Position numbers and translations under genes: made by a program. Below, piece after piece: positions 38,581 to 58,100 of a DNA stretch of 64,000 bases. The notes under the pieces are model-generated. The model was not told the DNA's origin and did not search any database. It worked only from the letters and a program-made list of their open reading frames with translations. The stretch is from positions 3,348,001 through 3,412,000 of the forward strand of contig BSYQ01000008.1 in the NCBI GenBank assembly GCA_030272585.1, written 5' to 3'. How positions within the stretch are numbered: position 1 is the stretch's first letter; every line of letters starts with the position of its first letter. The DNA is from Bryopsis sp. KO-2023 (lineage: Eukaryota; Chlorophyta; Ulvophyceae; Bryopsidales; Bryopsidaceae).

Positions 38581-39039
38581 AGATTACAGGAACATTTAGA
38601 ATGCCAGTTTTCCACTTAGACAATGTCCATGTTTTGATTTTCCAACGTTTTTCTGTAGAGAATATCAACACGCACACGATCGGCACATGTTAAATTTACA
38701 AGTTTCATAAATTCAGTGGCCTGGTCCCACATCGACAAGACAGAAAATAAAATCTTCCACGTGACCACCCAAAAAAACACCCCCCCCCCCGAAAAATCCC
38801 AAGCATCTAAAAGACAACAATAAATAAACGAATCCCAGCTGCACAAAAAAAAAGAACCCATCGAAGCACAAGCATCCAAAAATTTGTGGGCCGACAAAAA
38901 AAAACCCAACTCCTCTTCACCCAACTTTGTTTTCTTGTCATCCACATCAATACGGACAATCCATGGATGGTTGCTTCAACCATTCGAGCCTCGAGGCTGA
39001 GGGTTGCACAATATGCTGCCCCCCCTTTCACCAAAAAAC

Positions 39040-44800
<5,761 letters not shown>

Positions 44801-45777
44801 GAGGGGAAAACGAGATGTCGAGGGGGGAGAGTGGAATCGTCTGATGTATGTATGTTGGAAACACGCAACATTTGAGATGTGTTGGTGATGAGGACTCGAT
44901 TGCTCAAATTGATGTGGGTTGGCGTTGGGCGTTGGGTGCTTGGCGTTGTGTTCCACAGTGTCATCTCTTGTTTGTTTGTTTTTTGCTTGCTTTTTTGCTT
45001 TTGCTTTTGCCACAAGCAGCGACCAAAGGTGTAGAACGCGCTCGCTCTTACGTAATCGTGCTGCGGCTTCGTTCCCGGTTTTATACTTTTCCTTTTTGTG
45101 TTGTTTTTGGGAAGGAGGTTGGCGCGGAAGAGTGGGGTAAACAACCCCAGCCAACGAAAAATGTTTGGTCGTCGAAGACGTCGGAACGCCGCCGTCGATA
45201 TCGACTCAACAGGTGCTCCTTTTTTTGAAAGGAAAAAAGAAAACTTGCAGAGCCTTGATGACGGAAAATTTGAATAGGCATGATCCTGCGGTTCCAACCC
45301 ACAAGTCATGTTCTGATTTTGAGTCGGCCATGATATTTTCATTGCTGGCAGCCAAAAATCGACGCGCGCGCGGCAATCGTTGAGGTTTGGTTGGGCTCGG
45401 CATTCTCCGTGCAGAGTGAAGGCTCCACGGGGTGGTGCTTCGGGTTTGGACATGAACGCGTTGAAGGGCTGGGCTGGATTTGAGCGAATTCGCGTCAAGT
45501 CACTTCCGAAGTTTTCTGTACGGCTTCGAGGGTGGACAGACGAATCGATGGAAGTGTGTGGAAGTTTCTGTTGCCGTATTTAGTTTGGGTTCGGCGCTGC
45601 TTCAGTCGCTTCACCACTTCGACAAACACACTCTCTGCCCCCCGCGCAAAGCCTGCATATCAGCGCGAAACAACTGCGAAGGGCCTCGCGAATCCGCCGG
45701 AGTTCGTTGGTTTATTTCGGGGGCAGCCATCTTGTCTGGGTCAAACACGGCCGGAACGGAACGACTGTTGAGCAAGG
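44801..45777. promoter_or_regulatory. Divergent promoter region, AlaRS and HSP90
   Basis: 977 bp separate two genes transcribed outward. Near HSP90 at 45562-45569 there is one GAA-nn-TTC pair (GAAGTTTC), half of a classical heat-shock element; a full three-unit element was not found. The frames crossing the region have no recognisable domain. Confidence 0.4.
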
Positions 45778-47898
45778 ATGGGTGAACCCAGCGCGACGGA
45801 GGTGGAAACCTTTGCCTTTCAGGCAGAAATCAACCAGCTGCTGTCGCTGATCATCAACACTTTCTACAGCAACAAGGAGATTTTCCTCAGGGAATTGATT
45901 TCCAACGCTTCCGATGCCATCGACAAGATCCGCTACCAGTCGCTGACGGACAAGTCGGCGCTTGACGGCGAGCCCGAGCTCTTTATTCACATCATCCCGG
46001 AGAAAACAGGCAACACCTTGGCGATCGCTGATTCGGGTGTCGGTATGACGAAGGCAGACTTGGTGAACAATCTCGGTACCATCGCTCGATCAGGCACCAG
46101 GGCGTTCATGGAAGCGCTTTCCGCTGGCGCGGACGTTTCGATGATCGGTCAGTTCGGTGTGGGTTTCTACTCCGCCTACCTCGTCGCTGAAAAGGTGCAT
46201 GTCGTTACCAAGCACAATGACGATGAGCAGTATATCTGGGAATCCCAGGCTGGAGGGTCCTTCACTGTCGCCCGCGATCACGGCGAAGCCCTGGGTCGAG
46301 GTACCAGGATCACTCTGCACTTGAAGGAAGACCAGTTGGAGTACTTGGAGGAACGACGATTGAAGGATTTGGTAAAGAAGCACAGCGAGTTCATCTCGTA
46401 CCCCATCTCTCTGTGGACCGAGAAAACCACGGAGAAGGAGGTTTCCGACGACGAGGAAGAGATGGACGCCGACGCCGAAAAGGCCGAGGATGAGGAGGGC
46501 AAGGTCGAGGAGGTCAAGGAGGATGAGGAGGGTGAGAAACAAAAGAAAACCAAGAAGGTCAAGGAGGTGCACCACGAATGGTCCCTGATCAACACCCAGA
46601 AGCCTATCTGGATGAGGGCTTCCGAGGAAATCACCAAGGAGGAATACGCTGCTTTCTACAAAGCTCTGACCAACGATTGGGAGGAGCACATGTCGGTCAA
46701 GCATTTCATGGTTGAGGGACAGCTTGAGTTCAAGTCGGTGCTGTTCGTCCCCAGAAGGGCCCCCTTCGACATGTTCGACACTCGCAAGAAGTCCAACAAC
46801 ATCAAGCTGTATGTCAGACGGGTGTTCATCATGGACAACTGCGAGGAGCTCATCCCTGAGTACTTGAACTTTGTCAAGGGTATCGTCGATTCGGAGGACC
46901 TCCCATTGAACATTTCCCGAGAAATGCTCCAGCAGAACAAGATCCTGAAGGTGATCAGGAAGAACATTGTCAAAAAGTGCATCGAGATGTTCATCGACAT
47001 TTCGGAGGACAAGGAGGACTACGCCAAATTCTACGAGTCTTTCGGAAAGAACATTAAGCTGGGAATCCACGAGGACTCGCAGAACCGCGCAAAATTGGCC
47101 GACCTGTTGCGGTACCACTCCACCAAGTCTGGCGACGAGATGACGAGCTTGAAGGACTACGTCACCCGGATGAAGGAAAGCCAGAAGGTCATCTACTACA
47201 TCACTGGGGAGTCCAAGAAGGCGGTGGAGAGCTCCCCGTTCATCGAGAAGCTCAAGAAGAGGGGACTGGAGGTGCTCTTCATGACAGACCCAATCGATGA
47301 GTATGCCGTACAGCAATTGAAGGAGTACGATGGCAAGAAGCTGGTGTGCGTCACCAAGGAGGGGCTGGAATTGCCAGAGGACGAGGATGAGAAGAAGAAA
47401 TTCGAGGAGCAGAAGTCCCAGTTCGAGCCTCTGTGCAAGCTCATGAAGGACATTCTCGGGGAGAAGGTTGAGAAGGTCGTGGTGTCTGACAGAATCGTGG
47501 ATTCGCCCTGCGTGTTGGTGACTGGGGAGTACGGCTGGTCAGCCAACATGGAGAGAATCATGAAGGCCCAAGCTTTGAGGGATTCCTCCATGTCCTCGTA
47601 CATGACCTCCAAGAAGACCTTGGAAATCAACCCTAACAATGCCATTATGATGGAGCTGAGACAACGAGCGGACGCCGACAAAACCGACAAGACTGTGAAG
47701 GACCTGTGCTTGTTGATGCACGAGACTGCCCTGCTGACCTCTGGGTTCAGCTTGGATGAGCCTAACACCTTCGGAAGCCGCATCCATAGGATGATCAAGC
47801 TGGGACTTTCGATCGACGAAGATGAGTTGGCTGACGAACCTTTGCCAGAATTAGAGGAGGACATCGATGAGGGCTCCCGAATGGAGGAGGTCGACTAA
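45778..47898 (+). CDS. HSP90: Cytosolic heat-shock protein 90 (HSP90)
   Basis: Dimeric ATP-dependent chaperone. It is a single uninterrupted exon of 706 codons, the normal length, ending in the cytosolic MEEVD tail that binds TPR co-chaperones. The N-terminal GHKL ATPase domain shows the Bergerat fold boxes: [35 protein letters not shown] and [15 protein letters not shown] Glu/Asp/Lys-rich charged linker (about residues 224-265) follows. The middle domain has PRRAPFDMF and [12 protein letters not shown], and the C-terminal domain has the dimerisation segment. There is no signal peptide and no KDEL, so it is not the ER form. Unlike every other convincing gene here it has no introns in its coding sequence, which suits rapid stress induction. 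The start ATG follows AGCAAGG and gives the standard N terminus. Confidence 0.98.
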   Translation: MGEPSATEVETFAFQAEINQLLSLIINTFYSNKEIFLRELISNASDAIDKIRYQSLTDKSALDGEPELFIHIIPEKTGNTLAIADSGVGMTKADLVNNLGTIARSGTRAFMEALSAGADVSMIGQFGVGFYSAYLVAEKVHVVTKHNDDEQYIWESQAGGSFTVARDHGEALGRGTRITLHLKEDQLEYLEERRLKDLVKKHSEFISYPISLWTEKTTEKEVSDDEEEMDADAEKAEDEEGKVEEVKEDEEGEKQKKTKKVKEVHHEWSLINTQKPIWMRASEEITKEEYAAFYKALTNDWEEHMSVKHFMVEGQLEFKSVLFVPRRAPFDMFDTRKKSNNIKLYVRRVFIMDNCEELIPEYLNFVKGIVDSEDLPLNISREMLQQNKILKVIRKNIVKKCIEMFIDISEDKEDYAKFYESFGKNIKLGIHEDSQNRAKLADLLRYHSTKSGDEMTSLKDYVTRMKESQKVIYYITGESKKAVESSPFIEKLKKRGLEVLFMTDPIDEYAVQQLKEYDGKKLVCVTKEGLELPEDEDEKKKFEEQKSQFEPLCKLMKDILGEKVEKVVVSDRIVDSPCVLVTGEYGWSANMERIMKAQALRDSSMSSYMTSKKTLEINPNNAIMMELRQRADADKTDKTVKDLCLLMHETALLTSGFSLDEPNTFGSRIHRMIKLGLSIDEDELADEPLPELEEDIDEGSRMEEVD

Positions 47899-50800
47899 AG
47901 CATTGGCTCGTTTTCGAGGAGGGTTTTTTGCTTCCTCGTGTTTTCTTTTTCGTGGTGGTTTTGGTTTCCAGTTAGAGTTTTCGATCGTTCGGTGCGCTTT
48001 TACTCAGGTAGTTTGGTAAATAGGTTGGGTGGGTGTCTTGCGGACCCTCATCTATGTATAGGGGACGAAAAAAAAAAAAAAGGGATGATGAATGCGATGG
48101 ATGGAAAGGGAAAAAATTTATATATTCTGTGGTTTTATCTTCTTTACTAGAGAGAGAGAGTGCGATATATAGACTTCGATTTCATATTTTTTTTTTTCTT
48201 TGCTTTAACAAAACTTGCTTCGGAAAAAAAAAGGGTTCGAACAGCTTCCGTTCGCTCAGGGTTTTTTTCGGAGGGGAAAAATACATCATGAGGGATTTCG
48301 TTTTTTTCGCTGTGGACCCACTCTAGAATATTTGGGGTGTGGGTTTTAAACAAGAAAAAAAAAAAAAGAGAAGCGGTGGCAGTCGATTGGGGAGAGTGAC
48401 GGGGGGTTATTTTCAAAACGGTATTTGATACGAATGTTTCAGGATAATCAAAATTACACAGAATACACCCAACGGTGATATTGTCATGGCCTTCTAGGAA
48501 CAAGGAGGGATTTTATTTTTAAGGAAGGATTTGATCAAAGTCTGTTTTGCTTCTGGTAATATTGTGCAATATTCTGTGCGGAGAATGAAGTTCGAATCGA
48601 AGTTTTCCAGTTCGGTGGTGAACGCTGTGCAATCTGAAAGGGGCTCAACATAAACCCCATTCTTCAAAATGTGACTAAATCAGATTCAATGATAATTTAT
48701 CAACCAATGCATCAAACATATCCTATCGATACCTGTCTTTATTCCTCATTTTCCACCCTCAGCCCCAAACCTAACTTGTCTTGCTTTGATTAGTTGCAGT
48801 TCATTTTGCTGGATCTACACTGCATATCCTGCGCTCTCCTCCACATTGGCTTCTTCTTGTTCAACACTTGGCACAATGTCCTGAGTTGGATCATCGATTC
48901 TGGTTCTTTCCTCTTGTTCTAGACTTGGTGCTGCATTCCCCCTCATTCTCACTCTTTTGATTCGACCCTTCTGTTGGGAGTTTCTCAGGATCGCTGTCAA
49001 TGTCAGTTGGAGCTCCTTCCTGTGGTGCATCCATTTGATTTTCATCATCGTAGCTTTCTGCAATGATTGCATCTGAAGAGGTAGCCCTGTGGTCCATTTC
49101 TTCTCTGTCAGTTGCAGAACTCTGTGGTGGGTTCTTGAACGAGCGACACCTGAGAGCAAATATGCAAAGCTTTTCTCACGCAATCCAAAACCCCAATACA
49201 ATGGATTCAATGTGTCTTTTTTCACGTTTATTTTTTTCCTGTACATAGGGAAAAAGAAGTAAAAATAAACATGGAAAAAGTACATGTTTCCTGCAGAAAG
49301 ACACCTAATGGGGGAAAAAAGAATCCTCCCGCTCACCATTATTGATCGCCGCCAGTACGTCAGTCGAGTTCACGCTCAGAGAAACGTCCACGACGGCTTT
49401 CGCAATAACATAACATAATTACACGACGGCTTTCGCAATCTCTTCGGAAAGCGCGGTCATGTTCAACACACACACCTCATTTTCAGCAGTTCAAAACAGC
49501 GGCTGTCTGCACTCCCCAATGCACAAAGCCGAATGCTTTATTTCCCTCACCAGAGATACGGCCAGTCCATCGTCGTTCAACGCTTCCGTCACCCCCAGTA
49601 AAATCAATTGTGAAAGCAATAGCTTGGGCTGCACATCTGTTCCAATTGTACAAAAATTTCCCGACCACCCAGTCCTGGAGTACTACCATAGTCCTCCTTC
49701 AGTCAATCAATCAATTATCGAAACCCACAGCAAATAATAATGATAATGATTACCCACAGCAAAAAAAACAAACAAGCAAGCAAGCAAACAGAACTACAGC
49801 AAAAGAGAGCCACCACCTCTTGTATCACCGTTCCACATGGATTTTGTGTTTGTTTGCAGCAGTTGTATTAGGAATCTGGTTGATCCACAACGTCAATAAA
49901 ACACTCACCCCCCGTCCTTCTTCAGGTTCTATCGTCATTCTTGTATTGTTCGTAACGTTTCTCCCTGGAAGGGAAGTGTCACGTGGGTTTGAACGTTCCG
50001 GTGTGCAGATATTGACCCGTCGCTGCTGCTGGCCTCTCACCTGTGGGAAAGTGAAGCAACATTGAGAACAGGTGTTGGGATGAGGTTTTCCTTTTTTTCC
50101 AGCGGAGTTGAGCGACTCACGCGGTGGCTGCCACGCGATGTATCGTCTTAGCCGTTGTCTGTTTTGTTCCTGGACCGTATGTCGGTCCCCAAGAAACTGT
50201 GCCAGCCTCTTGACGCCCGAGACGGCCTGCAGTGTAACTCCAGTTATCAGTAGCGAGCGAAACATTTGGCACACTCGCGATGATCTCAACGACGTGTTGG
50301 CGAGTCAAAGACAGTCGCGACCCCACGTCGAAGATTTACTGGCGAGACTCGCCGTTAAATGGGGGATGACAGAAACTGAGGTCGACAGAAACAACAGAGT
50401 TGGAGAGCGCCGCCAATTTACACTGATTGATGAATGTGCTTGTGGAAACGCCTTGAAGAAAACAGCGCCACGTTCATTATGCATAATGACTGGTGTGCTC
50501 CAGTGGATGAATTCATCGAGCCATGCAGACTTTCCAATCAATACATGGACCGATCCGTGCCCCACCCCAAATGTGAGAAACATAGCCCTCCCGTGCACCT
50601 CTCTGCTAACAGAAGTTATCCCTTCGACTTTCCCAAGCTGGCGCCCCTAGCCTCGCCAACAAAATCACGAATGCCATGAGGGCAGCTCCGAAGTGGTCCC
50701 TTCACCAGTGATTCGCTCACACACACACTCATAGAAATGGAAATACTATCAAGACTGCTCCCTGAAAGTACCCCAAGTGCCCCTCAATAAAACAAAACCT

Positions 50801-52039
50801 TCCTTCCTGGTAGACGAATGCATTGCGCCCCCTTATCACACTACAACAAAAAAAAAAAAAAAAGTGAAGTGAAGTGAAGTGAAGTGCTATCCATTGCTAT
50901 CTATAGCTATAGATTGTTGCACGCACGTCTTTTTGCGTCCAATGCTGGTAGTGAAATGCAGTTTGTGGAGAATGTTTCCACTGGTCAGTGGAAAGGAGCA
51001 AACGGCTGTCGTTGAGTGACGTGGTGCGTAAGCTTCTCCGAAGGGGGAGGCGGCGGCAAATGAGCATCTGTTTCTTCTGTGATATGCTCATGAATACATT
51101 TGCAACTGTTTGTGTGTACAGTATTTGGAGTAGGGTTGAATTTGTACGTGCTTATGTTTTCAGGCGTTGGGGTCAGAACTGGTTTCACGTTCTGCTGCTG
51201 CATTTCTGAGGGCCAAATAGCTAGGAAACCATGATTCGGGAATGTATTTGAATTACAACATTGCCAAGAACTGGAGGGTGGACATTGTCCACCAAAGCAC
51301 AAGGGCTGGAAATCTGGTGAACATGCTGGCAACAAAGTTATTATAAGCCAGATTATAAGTATGTTATTCGCACATTATTTCGCTGGACATTATTTCAACA
51401 GAGCGGCTCTTCCCCCCGAAACAAAACAACCCCAAACAAAAGGCGACTCCTGCGTCTGAAAACAAAACCAATGGCAAGGAACACCCACGAGCATAGTATT
51501 TTTTTGCCTCCCGATTTCTCGCTTCAATCAACGCGCGTTCGTGCAAGAAGTGCAGGAAGCAAATTTGCTTTTTATGGTTTAAGCCATTGCAGGCGCACGA
51601 CTCGTTCGATCACGCGCCGGGGAGACCTCCCCACAATAGCTCTCTACAATATATTGTGGTATTAATACCGCTCTTCTCACTTTGGGAGCGGGAAAAAGCA
51701 CCGACAATGAACAGTGCCTTTCCCTCACACCTTGTGTGCAAACGCTCCTGACCGCCAGTGACAAGTTTCACGATTGGTGGCATCTTATACACAAATTTGT
51801 GGATAAGAAAACATGTTCAAGTGAGTAGCAGCGATGGTCGTGGATAGCCGACCTATGTCGATCCCTGACCGAACATCCAATTCCACCCAGTTCTTAAAGC
51901 GACTTTTTGTGTTGAACGCTGAAATGGTTGGCGTCTCACATTCAAGTGTTGAAGTTGACACGGGTAGGAAAAACAAAGGAAAAACAAAGGTAGGGGGGGG
52001 GGGCTATTTCAAATCGAACCTAGTCTTAAGTTAAGACTC
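47899..52039. other. Gene-poor region
   Basis: After HSP90 there are T/A-rich tracts to about 48.5 kb. An 18-bp direct repeat (CACGACGGCTTTCGCAAT) lies at 49389-49406 and 49422-49439. A GC-richer patch at 50100-50690 is open on both strands in pieces but shows no clear domain, and a (GTGAA)n run lies near 50865-50885. Short frames at 51500-51980 (minus) look protein-like but match no family I know. Confidence 0.45.
48891..49149 (-). CDS. Possible terminal exon, acidic protein
   Basis: Minus-strand frame that begins after a good acceptor (TTGCTCTCAG) and ends at TGA. It encodes about 86 residues rich in S, D, E and Q, starting CRSFKNPPQSS. A second overlapping frame (ending ESAGYAV) is also open, so the real frame is unsure. 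No upstream exon was found. Confidence 0.2.
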
Positions 52040-52345
52040 TTAACCAAGGCTCCCAAGAATTGGAACTGACAAGATGAATACAAGGAACCTTTGTCTCAGC
52101 AAATGTTTCTCCAGATGCTCAGGTCCAATGAAAAATGCAAAATCAGTCGGCAGTAGCAAGTAGGACCACAAGCCGACGCTGGCCATTGCCAAAGCTCCCA
52201 CCCCGACGATGGCAAAAGTCTCTTGACTCAGTTTGCTTACGAAACGTTTGTTGTGCGTAAGCTTCTTTACAAAAGTAAAGGCGAAAAGACAGTCTAAAAA
52301 TAGATCAGAGCTTTTCTCTGGGGCAGAGAGTTTGGTGCAAGCCTA
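52040..52345 (-). pseudogene. Copy B of the short repeat-family protein, start lost or spliced
   Basis: Minus-strand frame running from KLSAPEKSSDLFLDC through KKLTHNKRF and TFAIVGVGALAMASVGLW to a TAA at 52040-52042. It ends with a further hydrophobic stretch (FLVFILSVPILGSLG). It lines up with residues 5-60 of the frame at 35597-35914. No in-frame ATG lies upstream; a TAG interrupts the equivalent of the copy A start. It is either a decayed copy or an exon whose 5' part is spliced from elsewhere. Confidence 0.35.
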
Positions 52346-52936
52346 TGTATGTCTATTGAGGATTTTACCGATACCATTGTTAAACAACAATGAGAAATAA
52401 AATAGATTTTGCTGACTAGTTAGTGTACTCCGATCAAGAAAAAAAGGAAACAATGGTGGCGATTACTAGTTACAAATTAAATTAATTAAGAATGGATGAA
52501 GTTGGAATCGAAGTTCGATTCTAACTTCATCCACTTTCAATTTATTTAATTTGTAATCGATTATCGAACCAACTCGAGGCCCCCAGGCCCATCCCCCGCG
52601 TCCATCGGGCTTCTCCTAGCATACCACAAAAGTCAAACACAAAACAAAGTTAGTACCCGTTCAAAAAAATTTATTGATGATCGCGAGATGTTCACCTACG
52701 ATCTTCAATTGGGGGGTTGATGATCAGTCGGTTTTGCTGTGGTGACAAGAACACGCAAATAGGCCGTAGGCTGCTGCTTTGGTGATTTTTTTTGGACACC
52801 TTGACTCGACTTTCGCAATCGATTGCAAAACTTCGATCCAATCTCCATGTGAGATTGGAGATTGGATCTCTTTATGTGTTTATAAGTTGTGCGCGCGTCC
52901 GTAAGCAATTTAGAAACTATTTTGAAACGTTTTGTG
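52166..52936 (-). repeat. Dispersed repeat, copy B (inverted relative to copy A)
   Basis: Reverse complement of 35087-35776. Compared with copy A it has an extra segment of about 50 bp near 52505-52560, which makes a nearly perfect 18-bp palindrome (GGATGAAGTTGG... arms at about 52495-52535) in place of the single T-arm-like sequence. Both copies share the boundary motif CACAAAACGTTTCAAA. Confidence 0.75.
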
Positions 52937-55181
52937 TTGGTTGGGGTCTTTCTGCGAGTGGAGAATTTACGTTTCGTCTTCGAAAGAACGTAAAAAAGCT
53001 CCCTTCCAATATCGTCATTGTTTTGTTACAGCTTCATTGAGATGGTCGCTTCACAACAAAGAAAATCCACCCCATCGGTTCACCAGTCATCCCTCCCACT
53101 ATCCAGCCCCGACTCCACACGCCACTAATAAAAAAGAAGAAAAAAAAAAAGGCAAATAACCTCTGTGTAGAGTCCAATAATTTTTACCAGCCTTCCACAA
53201 TCCATCTGACCTTGATCTGTTTTTGATGCATTGTCTTTTTATGCCTTTCTTCCCCCCTCCCCTTTTTTGGTTTTTCTTTTCCCAAAGGAAACCACCCAGA
53301 CAGTCTTTCTTTTTCTTTTCTTTTCTTTCTATGAACAGAAACGTAGGCCCAAAAAACATACAGAAGAAAAAAACTAGGAATTTTTTTTTCATTTTTGTAG
53401 AAGTTTCGACCGACTCGTTTTTCTCATCGTAAATCTTTTGAGCATTTGTTTCATTCTTCAAGGAAATCGACACCAAAATAGGGCAGAAATATCTTTCTTT
53501 TTTTGTTAACATGTCCAAAGCCAACGGCACACCTCATTTATTCAAGGTGCTTATCCACTTTTTTTTTCCCCTCTAAACAGGGAAGAAAAAAAAGCCCCCC
53601 CAACACAAGGTGGAAGAACTTTTTCATTTGACGCATGGCTCGTCAGCTTTTCTTCTTTTTTTTTTTAAGGGGGGGGGAAAGATTGCCCCCTTTTTTTTAA
53701 TAATATTTCTCTTTAAATTTCGCCAAAAATAGATTTTTTTTTCCCCTAGCTTGTATTGTTTTAATTTTTTTTGTTTCATTGCCCCCATTATCCTCCATTC
53801 TAAAAACCAAACCCTCGAGCAGATATTTGCTTATGGAAAACTAAGAAAGCAAAAAAAAACTGCTTTTCATGTTCCTCGTCGCAAAACATTTTATAATCCC
53901 AGGGGAAAAGACCTTATATTGAAATCATTAGGTATGCCTTTTTGTTTTCACCCTTTTTTTTTTTTTTGGTTTTCCAAAAAAACAGAGATATCGAATTTTG
54001 CTTTTCCGAAATAGAAAGATAGAATTTTTGTTTTCAGCAGACTCTCCCCCATTTTACCTTTTTGCATTTTCTTCCCCTCCTCCTCCACACACTTTTTCCT
54101 CCCTCCACATTCTTCCCCCCTCTTTTTTTTGTACCTTTTTTGTTTCACCTTTTTTTTTTGTTTCTTTCTTTTTTAGGAATAAAGAGCCCACTGTTTTTTG
54201 ACTTTTTTGATTTTTTGATTTTTTGATTTTTTGATTTTTTTTTTTTCCGTGAGTTAATCCAATAGACCTCTTCCAAACAAAAAATATCTTTTCCACACAA
54301 TGCCAAGGGTGAAATTCTCTATGGCATTCAAAATAAAACAGAGTAACACTTTTTAAAATCCCCAGAACCTCCCCCTCCCAAGAAAAAACAAAAAAACCCC
54401 TTCAGAAACACTAACAACAACATTTTGTTTTGGTGAATGTTATGCTTATAATGCAAATTTTTTTCCATTCTTTTTTTTCCCATGGTTTTTCTTTTCCATT
54501 CTTGTTTTCCCAATAAACCCACAAAAAAAAACACAAAAAAGCTCGAAAAGAAAAGAAAAAATTGGAAAAAAAATAAATGAAAAAAGACGAAAACGAGTCT
54601 TCATGCCAACTGACTGTATATATGTATTTTTTTTTTCCTTCAGAATATGGAGGGATTTGATTTCCCTCAATTATATTGCTTACTATTTTTTCAAAGACAG
54701 AAACTAAACAGATATGAATACCCCCAATCAGAGGAAGCAAATGGGGAAAACAGTTAGTTTTTTTTTTTTAAACATGCTTTTCCTGCGTGTTTTTTTTTTC
54801 CTTTTCTGTTTTTCTTTCTGGAATTTTTATTCATGGTTTTTTGTTGAAGATGTACAGAGAGATTGTGCTGCGACACACTTCCCAGCAGAACGCCCCCCCC
54901 CCCCCCCCCCCCCCCCACCCCCCCTTTCTTTTTTTATGGAGAACAGGAGCTAGGGGCAAAAAAAAACAAAAATCATTGCTTCTCGAATGAAACCCCCTCC
55001 TTCCCCTCAGAGTTGTCAAAAATGGAACTTGAAAAACTTCACGTCATTTTTTTCTTTCTGATTGATTATCCTTTTTTGTTTTCTTAATCTTTCTTCCCCC
55101 CAACCAACCCCCCCCCTTTCTCCTCCTCCTCTTCCTCCATTCAATGGTGTCTCTTGAATATATTTTTTAAATCAGACCAAT
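52937..55181. other. Low-complexity intergenic region
   Basis: Dominated by poly(T), poly(A) and C-rich runs, including a 24-base C tract at 54893-54916 and repeated TTTTTTGA units near 54200-54240. I see no coding exon or structured RNA. Confidence 0.5.
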
Positions 55182-58100
55182 TCATTTTTTGCAACTCTTC
55201 TGATGCTTAGCGAGGGCTTCCGGCCTTGAAACGAAAAAACCACAAGAATAACTTTAGTAATAAAGATAAAAATAAATAGAAACAAATAATAAAAATAAAT
55301 AAAAAAACCACAAGAAAAACTCTAGTAATAAAAATGAAAAATTAATAAAAATAATAAAAAAATTAATGCAACATTAGGAACACGAGGGGAAGAAAAATAT
55401 GGCACAGTGAGGATCTTTCTATAAGAGGCGCAGCAGCATATGGGCTTAAATTTCCAACATAACTTTATAAAGAGGTTTTCCAAAATCTTTTCCATTATTT
55501 ATTATTTTAAGGCAAAAAATAAATAAATCCCACCAGAATGTTCTTCCGCACGAGCCGCACTGGACGAGGGCTCTCGTGTTGTAAATGGTGGTCATTTTTT
55601 CGTTAAATGCAGCGATTCCGTCCAGATCCGCCGGCAATTCCTCGTCCAATTCTTTTGGCCGAGTCGGAGCCGTCCTCCTCTCAGATGCAAGTTTTTTGGC
55701 CTCAAAATTTTCCCATTTGGAAAGGCATTGCGTCAGGTGGATGCCCAAGCTGTGTAAACAAGGAAATACGAAATTGTCCAAAAAAGCTAAAAATAGTTTG
55801 GCAATTGAATTGAATTTTTCTCATCTTTTTTTCTTGTTTTTCTCTGAAAAAAAAAACCGGAAGATATCGGTGTCCTCTTTTTTATATTTTTTTAAACTTC
55901 CCTTTTGATCTTTTTAGAATATCAGTATGGATCCATAAACACATGAAGAAAATTGAGAAAATTTTGAGGTAAAAGTGCTCTGATCAAGGGGGGGAAATAA
56001 GTAAAAATAAATAAACACAAGCCAAAAAAATAATTCTTGTCGTGATTTTTACCTTTTGCTTCCATATTGCCTTCCACACAAGTAACAGACGTAAGCCTTT
56101 GGACCTCTCTCTACAGAAGGAATTATTTTCGAAACCGAATCCTCAGGGTTGTACGCTGGTTTTTTGGACCCGTCCTTGGTGGAGGGCATGCACCCCTTTT
56201 TGTGCTTTTCAAGAGCCTCCGGCCTGGAAAAACGAAACAATAAATAAATATGCAATGGTTGAAAAGACATGTTGAACCAAAAAACATTACGCACTTGCAC
56301 AAGGCTTCAGTGGGGAGGCCAAGCTTGAAACGAAACGGGCCCTTTCAAGAAACAAAAAACTAACGAAAAACTTCAGCTGAGGTCATCTGGCTACACCACC
56401 GACCTCCCGCCCCCCCCCCAAAAAAAATAGAAAAATAAGTAATTTCTTTTTCAAAAGAAGCATTTTCAATAAGAGGGGCTGCATCAACTCACCAGAAAGT
56501 CCTCCCGCAAGTGTCGCAAGAAACCAGGGCTTTGAAATTGTAGATGGCAGACATTTTCTCGTTGAATGCACTCATTGCAGCGGGGTCTGTGGGCAATGGG
56601 TCATCCAGTTCCGAGGGCCGCTCCGGAACGCAACGTCTTTCGGAAGCAGGCTTTTTTGCCTCCCGTTTTTCGAATTTCATTTGGCACTGAGCGGTGTGAA
56701 TCATCAGGCTGCCCAAACGTTATCGAAACAGGGGAAAAATAAAACAACTATTAGTAATTTAATTAAAATACAAGGGAAAAGGAAAAAAACAAAAGTACTA
56801 CGTAGAACACACAAAAAAAAATTATCATCAAGACGCCCATGTAGCACTCATGGGGCATTCAGCCTTTTAATTTCAGTGGACATTATTTTGCTAAATTCAA
56901 TGATGGTCTCTTTTCTTTTAAGGTTTTATGGCATTACAGTTTTTTCCCCCCTCTGACAGAAAATTTTCTACAAATAGAATAACATAAAATAAATAATTCA
57001 AACATTCAGCCAAAGGCACTACGGTTTTTGAGGTGGCTCTACCTCTTGCTTCCATATTGTCTTCCACACAAGTAACAAACGTAGGCTTTGGGTCCTTTTT
57101 CCATCAGCGGAGTGAGTTTTGATGCAGAATCTTCTGGGTCCACGCGTTTCTTTCTGGCAGTCTTTGCAGGGGCACACCCTTTTCTGTGCTTCTCGAGAGC
57201 GTCTGGCCTTTTTGTTCAAGGGGGAAGAAAAATCAACAAAATCCATACACTTGAAAAAAATTTCAATTCTGACATCGTCAAACGAACAAACTAGGGGGCA
57301 CCAAAAAAACAAACAAACAGGACCTGAACTGACATTTTTTTTAAAATATATGTAAATATGAAAAAAAAAAAAGAAGCAATTCTCTGTTGAAAAAAAGCAG
57401 TTTTAGACATTGAAAAACATAATTCTTTTATTTCCCCCCCTCCAAAAAAAAGACAGTCCATCACAACACCCCTCACCGGAAAGTTCTTCCGCAGTTTTCA
57501 CAGGACACCAGCGTTTCGTCATTATAAATGTTGAACATTATTTCGTTGAATGCATCGATGGCGGCAGGCTCTGTTGGCAGAGGGTCCTCCAATTCTGAAG
57601 GCTTCTCTGGAATGGCCCTTCGATCGCACTTGGGCTTCAACTCCTCGAATTTTTCAAATTTCACTCGGCATTGGGCAGCGTGAATCAACAAGCTAAAAGC
57701 ACAAAAAAAAAGAAAAGAAAATAACTTATCGAAAAAACGACGACGAAAAAAAAAAAAAGGAAAAAAAATGAAAACAGAAAACACTATGCCTTTTTTTCTA
57801 CTGATGTGTCATAGTTATATATTTGTTTTTTAAATTTATTGTTGTTGGTTTTTTTTCGAAATATTTATATCACCCGTGCATGAATTCAATGAAGCCTGTT
57901 TGTAAATCTTCTCTTGCAAAAAAAGATTGAAAAAAAATCGATGAATGAATTTTTATGCAATACATACTTGTCTTTACATTCACACCTATTTCACCTAGTG
58001 CTGAAAGGGTTTTACCTTTTGCTGCCGTATTGACGGCCACAGATGTAGCAGCAGAATGCCCGAGGCTTTTCTTTGTCCAGGTCATAAGAACTTCTGCCGC

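Larger units (their letters stand above)
35915..39039. other. Repeat-rich intergenic region
   Basis: Between copy A of the dispersed repeat and the AlaRS stop. It contains the palindrome at 36188-36203, an inverted repeat pair (36241-36326 with 38485-38580), a perfect 13-bp hairpin at 37442-37470, and a 44-bp tandem duplication at 37810-37897. Long frames on both strands around 36850-37820 have no recognisable domain or convincing splice structure. Confidence 0.5.

Noticed and set aside
46090..47316. 408-codon open frame antisense to HSP90
   Set aside because: It is the mirror of a strongly conserved, codon-biased HSP90 frame, lacks any domain, and such shadow frames are common opposite GC-biased genes.
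50117..50330. Minus-strand stretch SVPNVSLATDNWSYT resembling part of an hAT transposase
   Set aside because: Only a few residues fit and no other hAT motif, terminal repeat or target duplication is visible; too weak to call.
50860..50890. CRISPR-like direct repeats
   Set aside because: It is a short GTGAA microsatellite with no spacers; the genome is eukaryotic.
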